Shown: in pieces, positions 22,830 to 35,905 of the stretch
Layout: every line of letters starts with the position of its first letter
How positions within the stretch are numbered: the first letter of the stretch is position 1
Origin: Heterocephalus glaber
Taxonomy: Eukaryota; Chordata; Mammalia; Rodentia; Bathyergidae
DNA length: 64,000 bases
Reading direction: 5' to 3'
Assembly: GCF_000247695.1 (NCBI RefSeq)
Contig: NW_004624743.1
Span: 4,953,725 to 5,017,724, forward strand
The notes under the pieces: generated by a model
Databases searched by the model: none
What the model saw: the letters and a program-made list of their open reading frames with translations, nothing else
Told to the model about the DNA's origin: nothing
Program-made: the position numbers and the translations under genes

Positions 22830-24180
22830 CATTGGTGTAGGCAAAGATTTTCTGAACAAAACCTGGTTGCACAAGAAATAATACCAAACATCAACAAATG
22901 AGATCACATTAAATTTAAAAATTCTGCACAGCAAAATAGAACATTAACAGAGTGAAGAGACACTAATAGAACAGAAAAAATATTGCCAGTTATTTCTCAT
23001 ACAAAGGACTAATATCTAGAATATATAAGAACTCAAAACTATTAGACCACCCAAATTTAAAGACCCAGTTAAAAATTGGGCATCTGACATGCACAGACAC
23101 TTCTCTGATAAAGAAGTGCAAATGGCCAACAAGTACATTAAAAAATGTTCAGCATCACTGGGGCCATTCAAGAAATGCAAATTAAAACAACACCGTGATT
23201 TTATCTAACTCCAGAAGAAATGACTATCCTCAAGAAATCAAATAATAGAGCTGGGGATTTAGCTCAGTGGTGCTGCTGCCTGCCTCTCAAGCGCAAGGTC
23301 CTGAGTTTGATCCCCAGTACCAAAAAAAAAAAAAAAAAAAAAAAAAAATCAAATAATAACAAATGCTGGTGAGGCTTTTGGGGGAAAAGAATCCCATTGT
23401 CGATGCGAGTATAAACTGATACAACCACTAGGAAAATCAGTGTGGAGATTCCTCAACAAACCAAAGGTAGAAATTCTATGTAACCTGGTTATTCCCTTTC
23501 TAGGTATCTTCCCCAAAGAGTTAAAGACATCATACAACAGTGACGTATGCATACCCATGTTTAGAGCAGCAGAATGCATAATAGCTAAATTTTGGAAATA
23601 GCCTACATGTCCATCAAACAATGGATAAAAATGTAGTATTTCTGCACAATGGATCACTACTCTGTCATATAAGAGTATAATTTGGGTCATTTGTAGGAGA
23701 ATGGATGCACCTTGAGGCGACAGTGTTAAATGAAGTAACTCAGACACATGAGCTAAAATATCACATGGTTTTTCTTATATAAAAATCTCCCCTCTCCATG
23801 TATCTATCTATATTTATATACATATATATAAATTTTACTTTATATATAATGAAATGAAAGACAGATAATAGGAAGAAAGAGAAAGAAAAAAAGATAGTGT
23901 AATCTAGTGCAGGCAATGTATCTAAAATTGTACCATGACTTAGTACAATTCTTACATGTTTTATATGTTCTTTGGCCTATTCGTCTAGTTTCCAATCTGT
24001 ATATATGATAATTAAATTTTAAGTTTTTATAATAGAAATAAATGAATCTGACACTAGAAACATCAAAGTGGGTGGAGAAAGGAGGGGAAAAGAAGGGAAG
24101 TGGAATGTGTCATGTACATAGACTAGCCCCTTGCAATGAATGTAAGCATTATTATTACAGGCATGTACTAACAAAAGTCA
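22830..24180 (+). mobile_element. L1 3' half (ORF2 C-terminus plus 3' UTR), split by a SINE
   Basis: From 'cattggtgtaggcaaagatt' onward the sequence follows the L1 ORF2 C-terminal region ('gcacagcaaaatag', 'aaaaattgggcatctgacat', 'caacaagtacattaaaaaat') to 23247. It resumes after a SINE at 23346 ('gctggtgaggcttttggggg', 'gtggagattcctcaacaaac') and continues into the 3' UTR, ending near 24180 with the 'gcaatgaatgtaa' block shared with 9600. Stops occur throughout, so nothing is coded. Confidence 0.85.
23248..23345 (+). mobile_element. ID-like SINE inserted in the L1
   Basis: Perfect 13-base duplication AAATCAAATAATA at 23235-23247 and 23346-23358 interrupts the L1. The tail is a long uninterrupted poly-A (about 24 or more), which points to a young insertion clearly later than its L1 host. 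Confidence 0.95.
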
Positions 24181-26430
24181 AAACCTTACAGTACTGTGAT
24201 ACAATGCAAAATAATAAATACAAAATAGAAAAAATAACTCTGAATACCACACTTAGACAGTGAAGGAATATCGAACATCTGTCAAACATGATTCCATATA
24301 GGTGATGTTTTTGACTGAGTTGTAAGAACTTTAAAATAATTATTTAAAAATAAAGATCATTTAGTGTATATTGATTGTATAAATATGTTCTGTGCTTTGA
24401 AAAGACATGGTAGCCAATGATGTAATCAATATTACAATAACTTGAGGTAGAGAATCAAAGCTACATGAATATAATGTAATCGTTGAATCACTGCTACAAA
24501 AAAATGACTATTCTTACACAAGTGGAAGAAAATATAATACATTAGAATAGCTACAGAACCAGTGATTGCATAATTTAATTATTCCTTCTCCAACTTATTT
24601 TATAACCTGCAATGAAAAAGTAATAATGTAAATCTCGAGTTGAATAATAAAGATAGCAACACTAAATATGATTACAACTTTTGAAATGATTTCAAAGGTC
24701 ATTATATATTCTAAAAAACTAAGAATCTAGAGACATGCAACTATGAGAAGTTAATGCTATTCTTTGAATCAGGCAAAATTGATCAATTTCGTTCTTTAGT
24801 ATATTATTCTATGGTTATATACTATAGTCTCTCTAAATTATTCCATTCTTCCATTTCAGTAGTGAATAAAACGGTGCAATGCACAGAACATATAGAACTT
24901 TGAATGCACTTTTAAAGATGTTTTTGGTTTGTTTTCCAAGAATTGGTTTTAGTATGGAAGAAATGCAAAAGAAGAAAGAGTTCTTAATCTGACTGTAAGC
25001 CTTTGTTTTGATGATGATTTGACCTCAAAGTTAAAAATACATTGAACATTTTCTTAAATTACAATTTTCAAATTACTAGATGTTTTCTTAGGTTCAAAAT
25101 CTTCAATTTAATCTAATCATGAGTTAAAGTACTCTAATAGCACAAAGATTGTAGTTATAATTAATAACAGTTATATGTGTATAAAAAGATGAGTTATATA
25201 ATTGATTTGTCTTAAATCTGATTGCTACAAATCACAAAGATCTATTTTTATTTGTTATTGTTAATGAAATGTTACATATTGCTCTTCAAAATTTTAAATT
25301 TAAAATTGTTGTTAGTGCTTTTATATTCAAATTATAATTTACAGAATATGTTTGTATTTCATATATGTGCAATAAGGTATTTCTACTGCTAAGGAATACG
25401 TATAGATTATTATAAATTATGGATATATACTGAATTCCCAAATTGTTTGCAAATGTGCTTTTAAAAATTCAGAGACCTCCCATAGCCTAAGAAAAGATAC
25501 CATAATCTACTTTTTCCTCATATAGGTAATATTTCCTTAAATAAAATGTTATCTTACAATGTTAACCATTTGTTTTGTAAAAAAAAAAAATTGTTCAAGT
25601 GCATACAAAATTAATGCAGTTCATAGAAAATTGTTGCAGCCTTAAAGGATTTATTCCAAAACTAAATAAAGGTCCATCACTGTAAGAATCTCAAGCTCTC
25701 CCAAATTTTCACAAAATATATTTTCTGTAATTTTACCGATATTGAAGAAAACATGAATTCTTTCTATCTTATGGAAAGCATTTAGTATTTACGTTTATAT
25801 GGTATTCCTATGTCCGAGGTGAGTTATTCTGTGGTAGTGACTGGTCTAAGTCAGGCACTGTGTGAGAAATAAGGGATCCTACAATGTTGCAGTACAGGGT
25901 CGCTTTACCATTGAAAGGCAGAGACAAGGAGGCTCCTACCAGTCCTCATGCTCAGTGGGAATCCCGCCTTCTGTGAAATGAAACCCTGTTCAGGCTCCAG
26001 ACACCATTCATAGCCTTTCAGAAGGTGGTTCAATATCTATAATTCTGTGAGCAGAAGTCATGCTGATCTCTGAAAAGTATTTTAAAAATGTGTTTCAACA
26101 AGATTCTGTTCTGACCAAATTTTATGTTGAATCCACTGATCCAATTTTGGATGTTTTTTAAGTCCTCATGGGAAAATGAATCAAATGTGCTGAAAAAACA
26201 ACCTTTCTGCCCCATCATGCTCACTCTCCTATTTCCCACTTACTCGAGAAAAAGAAATCTTTGTTTTCTACTATTTTCATGGAATGATGGCTCCTCCAGT
26301 CTCATGGAGTCTTCTGTTCAATTTAATTGTTGCATTACATAGCCTCAGGCCCCCAGAAAAACAAACAAGTAGGAGCGTGGCACGCTAAAATATTCCCTGA
26401 AAGAGCAGCTATGAAATTCGCTCTTGTCAT
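24181..26430. other. Unique AT-rich stretch, nothing recognised
   Basis: No gene or named repeat. Poly-A run at 25580-25590. Confidence 0.4.
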
Positions 26431-26431
26431 A

Positions 26432-26520
26432 AAGAGCTGACTTGTACATTTATCTCCCTGGGCCTCACTTTTCGAGCTTATGTAATTACATAGTTGAACA
26501 AGATAATTTCCCAGCTCACT
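26432..26520 (+). mobile_element. Possible MIR SINE relic
   Basis: 'ctccctgggcctcacttttc' followed by 'atagttgaacaagataattt' follows the core of the MIR consensus. Only a short match, so moderate confidence. Confidence 0.45.
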
Positions 26521-29500
26521 GACAAATTATCCGATTTTAATACAAAATCGTTTATAACCTGGATCATCCAATATTTTCTCTCTGATTCCTAACAAACTAA
26601 AAATGTTGAGAAGCTTGCTGAAGTCTAATTTAACATGAAGCATTATTCACAGGTCTTAGCAATTTAGTAACTACAATAACTAAATATATCTTCTAATATT
26701 TTATCTTTAGGTAATCTTGTTTTGATAGTTACTATTCAGGAAATGTTATTTTACAAAATATCTTCTCTGAAAAAAATGTCTTTCAGTGGCAATGTATTTT
26801 TTCTTAAATCTAGTCATCTTGGTTTTTCTTTCTAACATAATAATTTTCAATTTATTACACAAAACAGTGAAAGGGATTGATTCTATATAATTGGCATGAT
26901 AGTTGTCTCCATTACTTTCTTTCCATCGAGGTATATCTTTTCCTGGTTTAAATAAATTCAAACAGAACCGGAGGAAGCACCACATTCTCATCTGTAGCAC
27001 AATTTCAGACTCACACCTGGTGCCCACACAGGTACTCAAAGCATAACTGCTGTTTGGGCCACTCAGCTGGGAACATTCATTTTCTCACCATAATAAAGTA
27101 CATTGTTTAAAACGAAAAAAAAATCTTCAAAACGTCCTAAAATGTTGTAATCTATACACATAATATATGTAACGCGATGAGTAACACAATGTGACACAAT
27201 CAGTGACAATTCAGGAACACTGGAAGCTAGATTTTGAAGAATCAACAACATAAGGAAAAATGAAGAGAATGTTATTTTAAAACTCAGTATCTGAGTGATG
27301 AATGTAAGTCTTGGATACTAAGCAATGTCTATGAAAGCCAAGACAATTTAAACCACCACTAATGCTACTCACAAAATATTAAAAATGAAATGAATACAAG
27401 AGTTGAATTTTCTCAATTAATGACATGCCTGGCTTTTGGAAAAGGCAAAGGCCAGTGTTTTTCAGTGTAGGAAGCACAGACTGCAGAGAAAAACTTTTAA
27501 GCATTAGAATTGAATGAACGATGTTATATTTTAGAGAATGAAAAGGTCTTTATTCAAAAACACAAAATAGAACTGTATTGAGGGTCAGTTCTATGAGGGT
27601 TTGTGGTCACAAACTTGTCACATTAGATTCTCCTGACATAGGCACAGACTCTACCACATATGATGAGGGCCCCAAATGTAGAGCACATGGCCCAGGGAGT
27701 GGAGGAAGAGAGGAGAGAAACATCCTAAGTCAGAAACATTCTCAGTTATAACAAAATGAACTTTTATAGCACATCTCAAACTTCATGGGCTTGCTAATTC
27801 TTAAAACTTTGTCTTTTTTTATAAGTTAATAGAAGGAATTGGAAACAATTTAAATTCATTTTGGCTTTTGTGGTAAAATGTGACTTTTATGAACAATTCT
27901 CTCAAAGCTGCTTTGCAGCTCCGTGAATCAGTGACTGGACCACACTCCTCCCCTGAATCTTGAGAGTGGCACTGTTCTTTCTGGCTGAAACTCCCTGACC
28001 CCTCGCAGGACAGCTGATTGCACTGGTTCTCATGCCTAAAAAGCCACCACGTTATAAACAGTCTTAATTACTGCATTCTTTTCAGGGACGTGTGCTACAG
28101 TGAATGTAATTAATTAAAATGCGTACAATAGGTCTCATAATTTGAAAAAATATATTTGTTATTATTTGTGTAGCCATGTTATAAAATGCACGGTATAAGT
28201 GCATTAATTTTCATTGTACATTGGAAACAGTAGCCAAAAAACCCACAAAAAACCTTGATACTCCAGGTTAATTGTTAATATGCTCCAAGAGTTACTCTTG
28301 TTCCTACCATCTTGCGGTTGGTAATCTTGACTTCAACTAAGAACTGTGGTCTATGATGCAAACTAGAAAATTAGTAGACTTGTATTTATTTATTTGATGG
28401 TTTGGTTTAAAGTAAATAAAAAGTTAGAGGTGTAACAGGAATTTTCCTGAGAACTTCTCTATTTTCATTACACGTTATAGACAGGACTGTGTGTCTAAAA
28501 TGCTTAACAAATTTTTGTGATTTTAGTTGGGAGAACAGTTCTGTAAAGAGCTTGTAAACAGGAGATTATAATAGTTTACTCTTTTAAATATCTAAGATAT
28601 TATAGTTGCTGTATTTTTTTGTTTAAGGGAAAATTGGGATTCAAAATTTAAACCCATATTTATTCAAGTATATCTTATAGAAGCTCAAGAATCATCCTCA
28701 TCAGCTTGATATAATTAAAATTCTTAAGGGTACTTATAATATAATTGAATTATAAGGTGCCCTGTGAGCTTTACCACCTTGAGGGAGAAAACTATAAAAC
28801 GAAATGACTCTCTGGATGGCTGCAGAATGAAGGGGACTCTAATTCATGTGCAGATTGAATAAGCAGTCAGATTGCCCAAGACTTCTTTCTTTTTAGGTAT
28901 TAGTGCTGCACTCTAAACAAATCAGCTAGCAAACCAGCTGTTTTTTAAAATCTATATAAAAGATGTGCTTAAATTCTTTATATACAAAATAAATCATATG
29001 AGCTTTCTCAAAGTCCTGTATTTTTACAGCTTCTTTTAAAATTCTTTTTTCAACACCAGTTCAGTTCACCTTATTTTTAAATTTTTTACCAGTTAAGTTT
29101 TCCACATTTATAATTATTTCTCCAGGAAAATTTTAGTTAACAGAAAAGGCAAAAATATAAACCAGAATTTCTAATGGTACAGGTCTGTGTTTATATTTGT
29201 CTGACTGTATGGTGGTATGTAGGTTTATATTTCTCTTCAGCCTGAAGGTGGCTTTATTTTAGGCAGCAAGAAGAGGAAGGGAGGAAAAGAGACAGAGAAA
29301 TAGTTGCATGATTAATCTCTGAACGCTCAGGAGTTTTAAAGAACAACCATTTTATTTTGACACGGTTCTGAATTCTGGACTCAGCACTGACGGGCAGCTT
29401 CTCTGCTGGAGATGCTTCCTCCCTCCTGGTGTAGCTGCATCTATGGACCGGTTAGGGAAACCCGGCTCCAATGATTAGGCCAAATGCTTGCGCTCTCGGC

Positions 29501-30059
29501 GTGGTCATAAAGCTCCCTGTCCTCCTTCTTCATGTGGTTCTTTCAGAAGGATAAGTGGTGCTCTCAAATCCCTATAATAACAAAGCAGGAATTACCAGAC
29601 TTTTCCTAAGCTCCGGACCAGGAGCAGTCATCCAGGACTCCAGGGGAGGTGCATACAGGGGTCATGGCTTGCTACTGGCCTTCAGGGTGACAGCCCACCA
29701 GAGCTCCACGAACAGTCCTCCTGGAGATTGCTCTGGAGTTTTCATTCTTAAACTGCGTGGTAGGTATTGAAGCTAGGCTGGATTTATGAAAAGGAGCTAG
29801 ACGGTGCTCTCTCTTTTATTTCCTGGAACTATTTGTGCAATATTACTTTTTCTTTCTTTCTTAACTATTTGGAAAACATTGTTTTTAAAAAATGGAGCCC
29901 TTTAAACTTTGAATTTTCTTTGTGGGAATGTTTTAAATAAAAATACAATCTGTAAAATAAATGTTAACCAACTCGTATGTTAGTTTGGGGAAGTTGTGTT
30001 TTTGAAAAAGTTATTTATAGAAAACCTAATATGAGATTTAAGCATCAGTTTTTACACTC
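26521..30059. other. Long unique AT-rich stretch, no gene
   Basis: Parts near 27900-28030 and 29380-29770 are GC-richer; their open frames (71 codons at most) are unremarkable. No splice-bounded exon, RNA gene or named repeat could be supported. Confidence 0.4.
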
Positions 30060-31000
30060 TTACAGTCTTTTGAATGTTTAAAGGAATTATATTAATGACT
30101 TTTTTATTTCTGAGATTAGTAAGCTTTTCTTTACATCCTTTTGTCTTGATAACTCTTACTATGAATTTATTACTTTGTTCAAGGTATCAATTTTTGTTTC
30201 AGTTGATTTTTCTGTTGTAATCTATATTCATAGATTTCGAGCCTATAATTTATTTATTTCTACTTCTTTTAAATTTGACTTGCTATTTTATTGGCTTCTT
30301 GAAATGGGAATGCAAGTAATTGATTTTCAACTTTGTTTCTTTCCTAACAGGTGTATTTTTAAGACTATATTTTACTCTACCTATGCACTTAGTATGTCAC
30401 AGGTCATTAATCCAGTCCACAGCATCTTGTACATTTATTTTAATACTGAATATAGTATTGCTTTATGTTCTTTTATATTTCATAGTTATTGTTCTAAAAT
30501 TTTCCTCTTCTACTAAAGTTCTCATGTCAAATTATTTGCTATCTTATTAGTTCCATTAATTTCATCATGCAAATATTCAAGAAACAATTCTTATGATAAG
30601 TTTAGTTCTTCCTATCCAGCACAGGACAACGTATCTAAGAGTGTACTTTGATGTCTTACAGTTGTCTTACATGTTTTATGAGTTCATAAGGGAACTCCTA
30701 AATCTCTTCACCAACCACTAGTAGAAATGAATTTTATTTTAATCCTTGTAAATATATGACTACTGGTAATGTAATATTATCAATGAGCATGCTTGATTCT
30801 CTTCCTTCTAAGTACACTACACTCGATACTACTATCTCAGGTAATTTTTCTATTGTATTTCAAATTCATTAATTTAAAACCAAAATAACTTTTAGGGCAT
30901 CCTGACATATTTGAAGTGGCATATCCTTTTCTATCAGAGAATATTTTTCTCCTTTATGTGGCTTTTAACTCACAGCCATTACCCAGCAGGGTGAAAACAG
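30060..31000 (-). mobile_element. Ancient L1 ORF2 fragment, minus strand
   Basis: The T-rich plus strand includes 'attggcttcttgaaatggga' and neighbouring blocks laid out like the antisense of the mid-ORF2 region of old L1s. Open frames here (113 and 76 codons on the plus strand) are antisense to the element and meaningless. Boundaries are rough. Confidence 0.45.
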
Positions 31001-31783
31001 CCAGTTTTTAAAATCCTATTTCAACACTTCACTCTTCCAAGTCTGCCTTTGACATCTTCCGCAGTATCCTACCGTGTACTGCTGAAGGCTGTGGAATTTC
31101 TTAACAAGGTTAATGAAGCGAACGTGGATCTGATGTCCTGGATCTCGGACATTGCCTGGGTAGAATTTCACACATCCACACGAGTCTCTTCCACAGGAAT
31201 TTTACCTTTTCTGTAAATATAGCGTCTTCTCAGAGAAGAATGACTTCAGCTTCTCTCTCCGAGTCATGCTTCCCACTTGGATCAAATACAGGGAGCACTC
31301 TTCAACCAGAGCATTGCACAGTGCACTTCATAGAGCTCCGTCCTTATCAGACCTGTTTGGCAAGGTGAAGATGAGTGACCACCAAAATAAGCATTTACTT
31401 TAGACTCTTTCGTTCCTCCCTCAAGTCCTCATTTTTATTTTTGTTATTTGGTGATAAAAACAAACAGGTAGTGATAGGCGGATCTGAGTTATTTCAAAAT
31501 GAGTAAGTGTCTAGTTCATTTTAAGGAAAACATTGCTTGGTAAATCCCACTTACCCTCAATACTTAAACACCAGCCTCCCACGCACACACGAAGACAGCT
31601 CGCACTTTTAGAGACATTTTAACTTCTAGGCATGAAGCTATTCTACAGAATCTTCCACAAAATTAGCTGTGATAGTTTTCTATGTTTAGGATGAAGGATA
31701 TCATGGAATCCAGCATCTCCTTCAAATGTTCAGTATAACTACAGATCACTGCCAATGAAATTTATAGAAAACTGACTCATTAA
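31001..31783. other. Unique stretch, nothing recognised
   Basis: 31030-31380 is GC-richer than average but shows no family resemblance or convincing exon. Confidence 0.35.
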
Positions 31784-31864
31784 TTTTTTTTGCAGTCCTG
31801 GGAATTGAACCTTAGGCCTCCCACATGCTAGGTGAGCACCCCGGATCTGCTCTACACCCCTAAA
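31784..31864 (-). mobile_element. Older ID-type SINE, minus strand
   Basis: Poly-T, then 'cctgggaattgaacc' (reverse B box) and 'ctctacacccctaa' (reverse of an A-box region). It differs from the young SINEs of this window and is closer to general rodent ID, so it is an older subfamily. Confidence 0.7.
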
Positions 31865-32219
31865 CTCCTAACTCATCAACTTTGACAGGTTTCAGTCATC
31901 AGCAGTGATTTACAATACCACATCTTTCAAAAAAATTTTAAAACTGAGATAAATTGTATATACTTATATTATTTTACAAAACTGACTACCTTGAGACATC
32001 ATTGCAAGAAGGAAAAAAAAAAAGAAAATTTCTTTGATTATTATTTAAAAAGTGATTGCAGTGGACTGTGTATAGATGGGTGTATTTTCATGGAAAATTT
32101 TACATGTTAAATACGGCTTATGTAAAGAAACTCTCGTTACATTAAAAGCCAACATACACCATTTAACAATTAAACACATTCATGCTATACTACAAATACT
32201 TCTAAAAATGTTAAAAATA
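31865..32219. other. Unique stretch, nothing recognised
   Basis: AT-rich; A-rich run near 32013. Confidence 0.35.
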
Positions 32220-32228
32220 CATATTTCA

Positions 32229-32319
32229 GGGGCCAGGGATTTAGCTCAGTGGTTCTGCCTCCTGCCTCACAAGCGCAAGGTCCTAAGTTTGATTCCCAGT
32301 TCAAAAAAAAAAAAAAAAG
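32229..32319 (+). mobile_element. ID-like SINE
   Basis: A box TAGCTCAGTGG, slightly worn B box, A16 tail. Near-perfect flanks CATATTTCA (32220-32228) and CATAATTCA (32320-32328). Confidence 0.92.
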
Positions 32320-32328
32320 CATAATTCA

Positions 32329-32690
32329 CATGCATTCAAACTGATGGACCACACATTTTTTCTGGCTAATATCATTGTTACAACTCATGGAAATAGTTGT
32401 TAAAGATAAATAGACAATCTAAGGTTTACATGACCAAATGCAAAGGAGATTGCCACAGTGGCATGTTTCTGTGCCATCTGGAAATTTAAAAACAGGAAAC
32501 AGAAAATAAAACAACAAAAATCTAGTTGTTTGATGAAAAATTTCCTTCTAACATGCATTCTTTTCCTCTGTAGCACACATATGAAAATATGTGTATTATG
32601 TATATATATAATTTTAAATTTCCTATAATTCAATTAGCAGCCATTTTTCTTTTCTTTAGTTGCTAAATCTCTAGACTTTAGCTTATAAAA
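32329..32690. other. Unique AT-rich stretch, nothing recognised
   Basis: No supported feature. Confidence 0.35.
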
Positions 32691-33480
32691 TTTACTAAAT
32701 TGTTTAGTTGTTTGGCTATTAGATAGTTATGAATAAAATAGACTTTTTATGTACTTGTTGACCCTTTGTATACCTTATTTGGTGTACTATTATTTTTTAC
32801 TTGGTTATTAGTTTTCTTGGTATTGAGTTGTTGAATTCTTTATGTTTAGGATCTTAATACAAAAGAAATTTGCGTTAGCTCATGGTTTCTGCAGCTCAGT
32901 CCCTGCTCCTCTGGCTCCAAGGGAGAAATATTATGGCATAAGGGAGGAGGGAGCAAAGATGCTTATTTCAGCAGGGAGCAGTTCAGAGGGCCAGACACAG
33001 TATCCAGGGCACTCCCATGGCCCACTCAGACCCCCAGAAGTGTGCCACACAAATACCCTGGAGAATCTGATTCCACTCGACTTTATCCATGCCAAGTGGC
33101 GAGATTTGTAAATATTTTCCCAATCTATAGGTTGTTTCCTTATTCTATTAAACATTTGCTTTGTTTTGGAGATGATATTTGATATTATATAATCCCACTT
33201 GTCATTTTTCACGTGTGCCACCTCTATTTTGGGGTCATTTCTAAAACATCGCTGCTGGAGTCTCTTGGAGAACCTCTCCTGTTTTTATTGCACGGTTTGA
33301 CTGTTACAACTTGTGTTTACGTCTTTAATTCATTTTCAGGTAATTTTAGAATTTGTTGCAAGATGAAAACCCTTCTCCATTCTAGTTTTCCCAGCATCAT
33401 TTATTGAAGACACGGTTCTTTCTCAACTGTATATTCTTCGCATCCCTATATTGCTTTCTATATCCCCCTTCTGATTCATT
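32691..33480 (-). mobile_element. Ancient L1 fragment, minus strand, interrupted
   Basis: The plus strand 33110-33480 has 'ttcccagcatcatttattga' preceded by 'ccattctagt', the standard antisense block of old L1 ORF2/3' regions, plus text resembling 'cccaatctataggttgtttc'. 32700-32840 looks like the same element's next part. The two are separated by the GC-richer segment annotated next. Confidence 0.6.
32850..33110. mobile_element. GC-richer repeat-like segment inside the old L1
   Basis: Reads like a common mammalian LTR-type repeat ('catggtttctgcagctcagt', 'atattatggcataaggg', 'ggcccactcagacccccaga'). It breaks the L1 layout, so it is probably an insertion, but I could not find a duplication or name the family. 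Confidence 0.4.
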
Positions 33481-33520
33481 GGTCTATGTGTCTGTCTGTT
33501 CCATTGGTCAATGTGTTTCT

Positions 33521-33622
33521 ATCTTATTTATTTATTTATTTATTTTTGGTACCGGGGATTGAACTCTGGACCTTGAGCTTGTGAAGCAGGCGGCGGAACC
33601 ACTGAGCTAAATTCTTGGCCCT
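33521..33622 (-). mobile_element. ID-like SINE with target-site duplication, minus strand
   Basis: Tail on the left as (ATTT)n, then reverse B box ('ggggattgaactc') and reverse A box ('ccactgagctaaa'). Perfect 11-base duplication AATGTGTTTCT at 33510-33520 and 33623-33633. Confidence 0.95.
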
Positions 33623-33633
33623 AATGTGTTTCT

Positions 33634-34929
33634 TTTTATGCCCCTTTGCTAGAATTTACAATTTTAGCCTTTGATTCCAATAATAAATACTTACCAATTT
33701 CTTTGTGAAGTAAGGAGAAAATTTATCAATTTCTACACAATGATGACAGAAACTATGTTCAATGATATCCTAAAGTAATGGAAAGAGGCAGTTTCATATT
33801 TCAATAAATATATAATCGGACAGCAGAGTTAGATTTTAGAGGGATTACTAATATTAGACAATGGATTCCTTTTTATAGGAAAGAACCATCCAAATTCATC
33901 CCTCACCAATACACTTGGATAGACGCATGTCTGATAATTAAGAGTAAGTACTTTCATAGTTTTAAAAGATCCTCATATATGTCTGACACAGATTATAGAC
34001 AAAGGCCTGGTGATAACCATTTTTAATTTGCTTATTAGGTTAGCAGATTCTGCACTAGCCACATTATTGTAGTTATTTCAGAGAAATTTATTGTTATATC
34101 TTATATCTGTAAAAAGTTTCACTGATTTTCGAATATTATTCTTGTCATGCATACTTGTTCAAGTGGAAAACCAGTGTAACTATAGAAAACCACACAGTAA
34201 TTACAGATTGCAAATTCACCCATAAACATTGAGTGAGGGAAATAAACATTTTATAGTGAAGAGCTGAGACAAAATTTTGAAAATAAATTAAAAAGTATGC
34301 AAACATTAGGAAAATTACTCAAATTAGAATTCATGACATAGAACTTAAAATTGGGAGAGCTGACATTTTTTCTCTTAGAATAAATTAAACTTTTATTTTG
34401 CCCTAAAATTGAAGCAAAATATATAAAGACACTCATTGCCGCCAAAGATAAAGTAAAAGCAATTCGAGCTGAGCATCAATAAGCTGGTAGTCATGGTTTA
34501 TATTGTGTGGGTCCTTGGCAATTTACATTTTGAATGCCACTTTCCAGAGTGCCAAGACATTTAAAAGGCAAGGTCAATGAAAGGGAATGCAATTAGTGTG
34601 GACTGTGAACATCTACTGACAAAAAATTAAAACTGGAAAAGAAAAGAGAGAATCAGGGAGCCACTGAACTTAGGACTTGCTTTGGTACTTACTACTTAGC
34701 TTTAAAAATAATTATAGTTTATTATTGGGTAAAAAAATGCTTTTCCTGATTTTTGTCTAGTCCACATGTTTAGAGACAAATGTCAATTATAAATCTATAT
34801 ATGAACTTGTCTGGGGAAATTTCTGCAAATCAGGTATTTCAATAAATGAGCTTTAAATCCCTCCTTAACCAGTTCTGATTATTTCATGAGGAGTGAATGG
34901 AAATAAATTAATGACTTTGCAATCTGTCA
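33634..34929. other. Unique AT-rich stretch, nothing recognised
   Basis: No gene, RNA or named repeat supported. Confidence 0.4.
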
Positions 34930-35590
34930 TTGTTTTCAGCAGTCAACAAATGTTTAAACTTCCACTATTTTCCTACTATTGTGTGACATCATTTTACAAT
35001 GTAAATAACACAGAATTGCCTACTACTGTCATTGATTTTGTAGTCTAGTAATGGAGAAGGAATAAAAATTTCAAAAAGAAATACTTACTGTTTTATTAAT
35101 TATGATAATGGAATAAAAAGAACAGAGAGAAAATTGTAGGAGAGTATAAAGAATTCATTTCAGTAGGTTTGTAATAAGAGAAAATCTCTCAGGAGAAGTA
35201 ATGTTTAAGCTGGTATATAATGGAGGACAAGCCCATTAGAATAGAAGTAAGCACTCCAAGGGGAAGAGAATGATTGCCCTTTGGCCCTATGTTTGCAGAG
35301 TTGATGCAGTTGAAGAAATGACCAGTTGGCCCTAGTGTAGCACTTGAGGAGAACAACCATGAAAAATTAAAGTTAAATTAGGTTAGGGCTAAATTATGGC
35401 ATGGTGTGATGAGATATGGTGAGAGTTATTTTTTTAAAACGTGCAATACAAAGACATTAAGTATTTTAATGGCTATATTAACACGATCTAAGGCACATTT
35501 TAATGACTCTTTTGTTACTCTGCGTAATGAATCTTTGAGGGGCAAGGAGTAGATACAAAGAATGTTAGAGCAGCCAAGATGAGACCTTTT
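34930..35590 (+). repeat. Ancient interspersed repeat, family unassigned
   Basis: Colinear, at low identity, with an old repeat that I know from other mammals: 'caacaaatgtttaaac', a block like 'actccaaggggaagagaatg', a 'tttgcagagttgatgc' block, 'ggcatggtgtgatgag', then 'aacacgatctaaggcacatt' and 'gagcagccaagatgagacc'. No coding potential. I do not assign a name. Confidence 0.45.
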
Positions 35591-35744
35591 ATCTTTTCTG
35601 ATATCAGTAGAAACTGAAGTACTTTGAAAGATATTATGTATCTCTTTTACACATATGGCAAAAATAGTCCTTAATGCTTTGGGATAAGAAGGGAAACAGA
35701 AATAAAGATAACCTTACCATTCTATTTTATACTTTTAAATAGCT

Positions 35745-35905
35745 GAAAGATAGGATTTTGAATGTAGTCATTACAAAAAAATGATAACTGTTGAGGTGAT
35801 GGATATGCTAGTTGTTCTGAATTGAACTTTACCTATGGTGTACATGTATAAATATCAGACTTTACCAGTAATATGTACAATTATTATCTATCTATTAATT
35901 GTAAA
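35745..35905 (+). mobile_element. Old L1 3' terminus
   Basis: 'gataactgttgaggtgatgg' then 'atatgctagttgttctgaat' and later a 'gtacatgtataaatatcaga' block match the last 150 bases of L1M-type 3' UTRs, plus orientation. Confidence 0.7.

Noticed and set aside
23349..23747. 132-codon minus-strand frame
   Set aside because: It lies antisense to the L1 3' half and begins at the SINE tail; an accident of repeat sequence.
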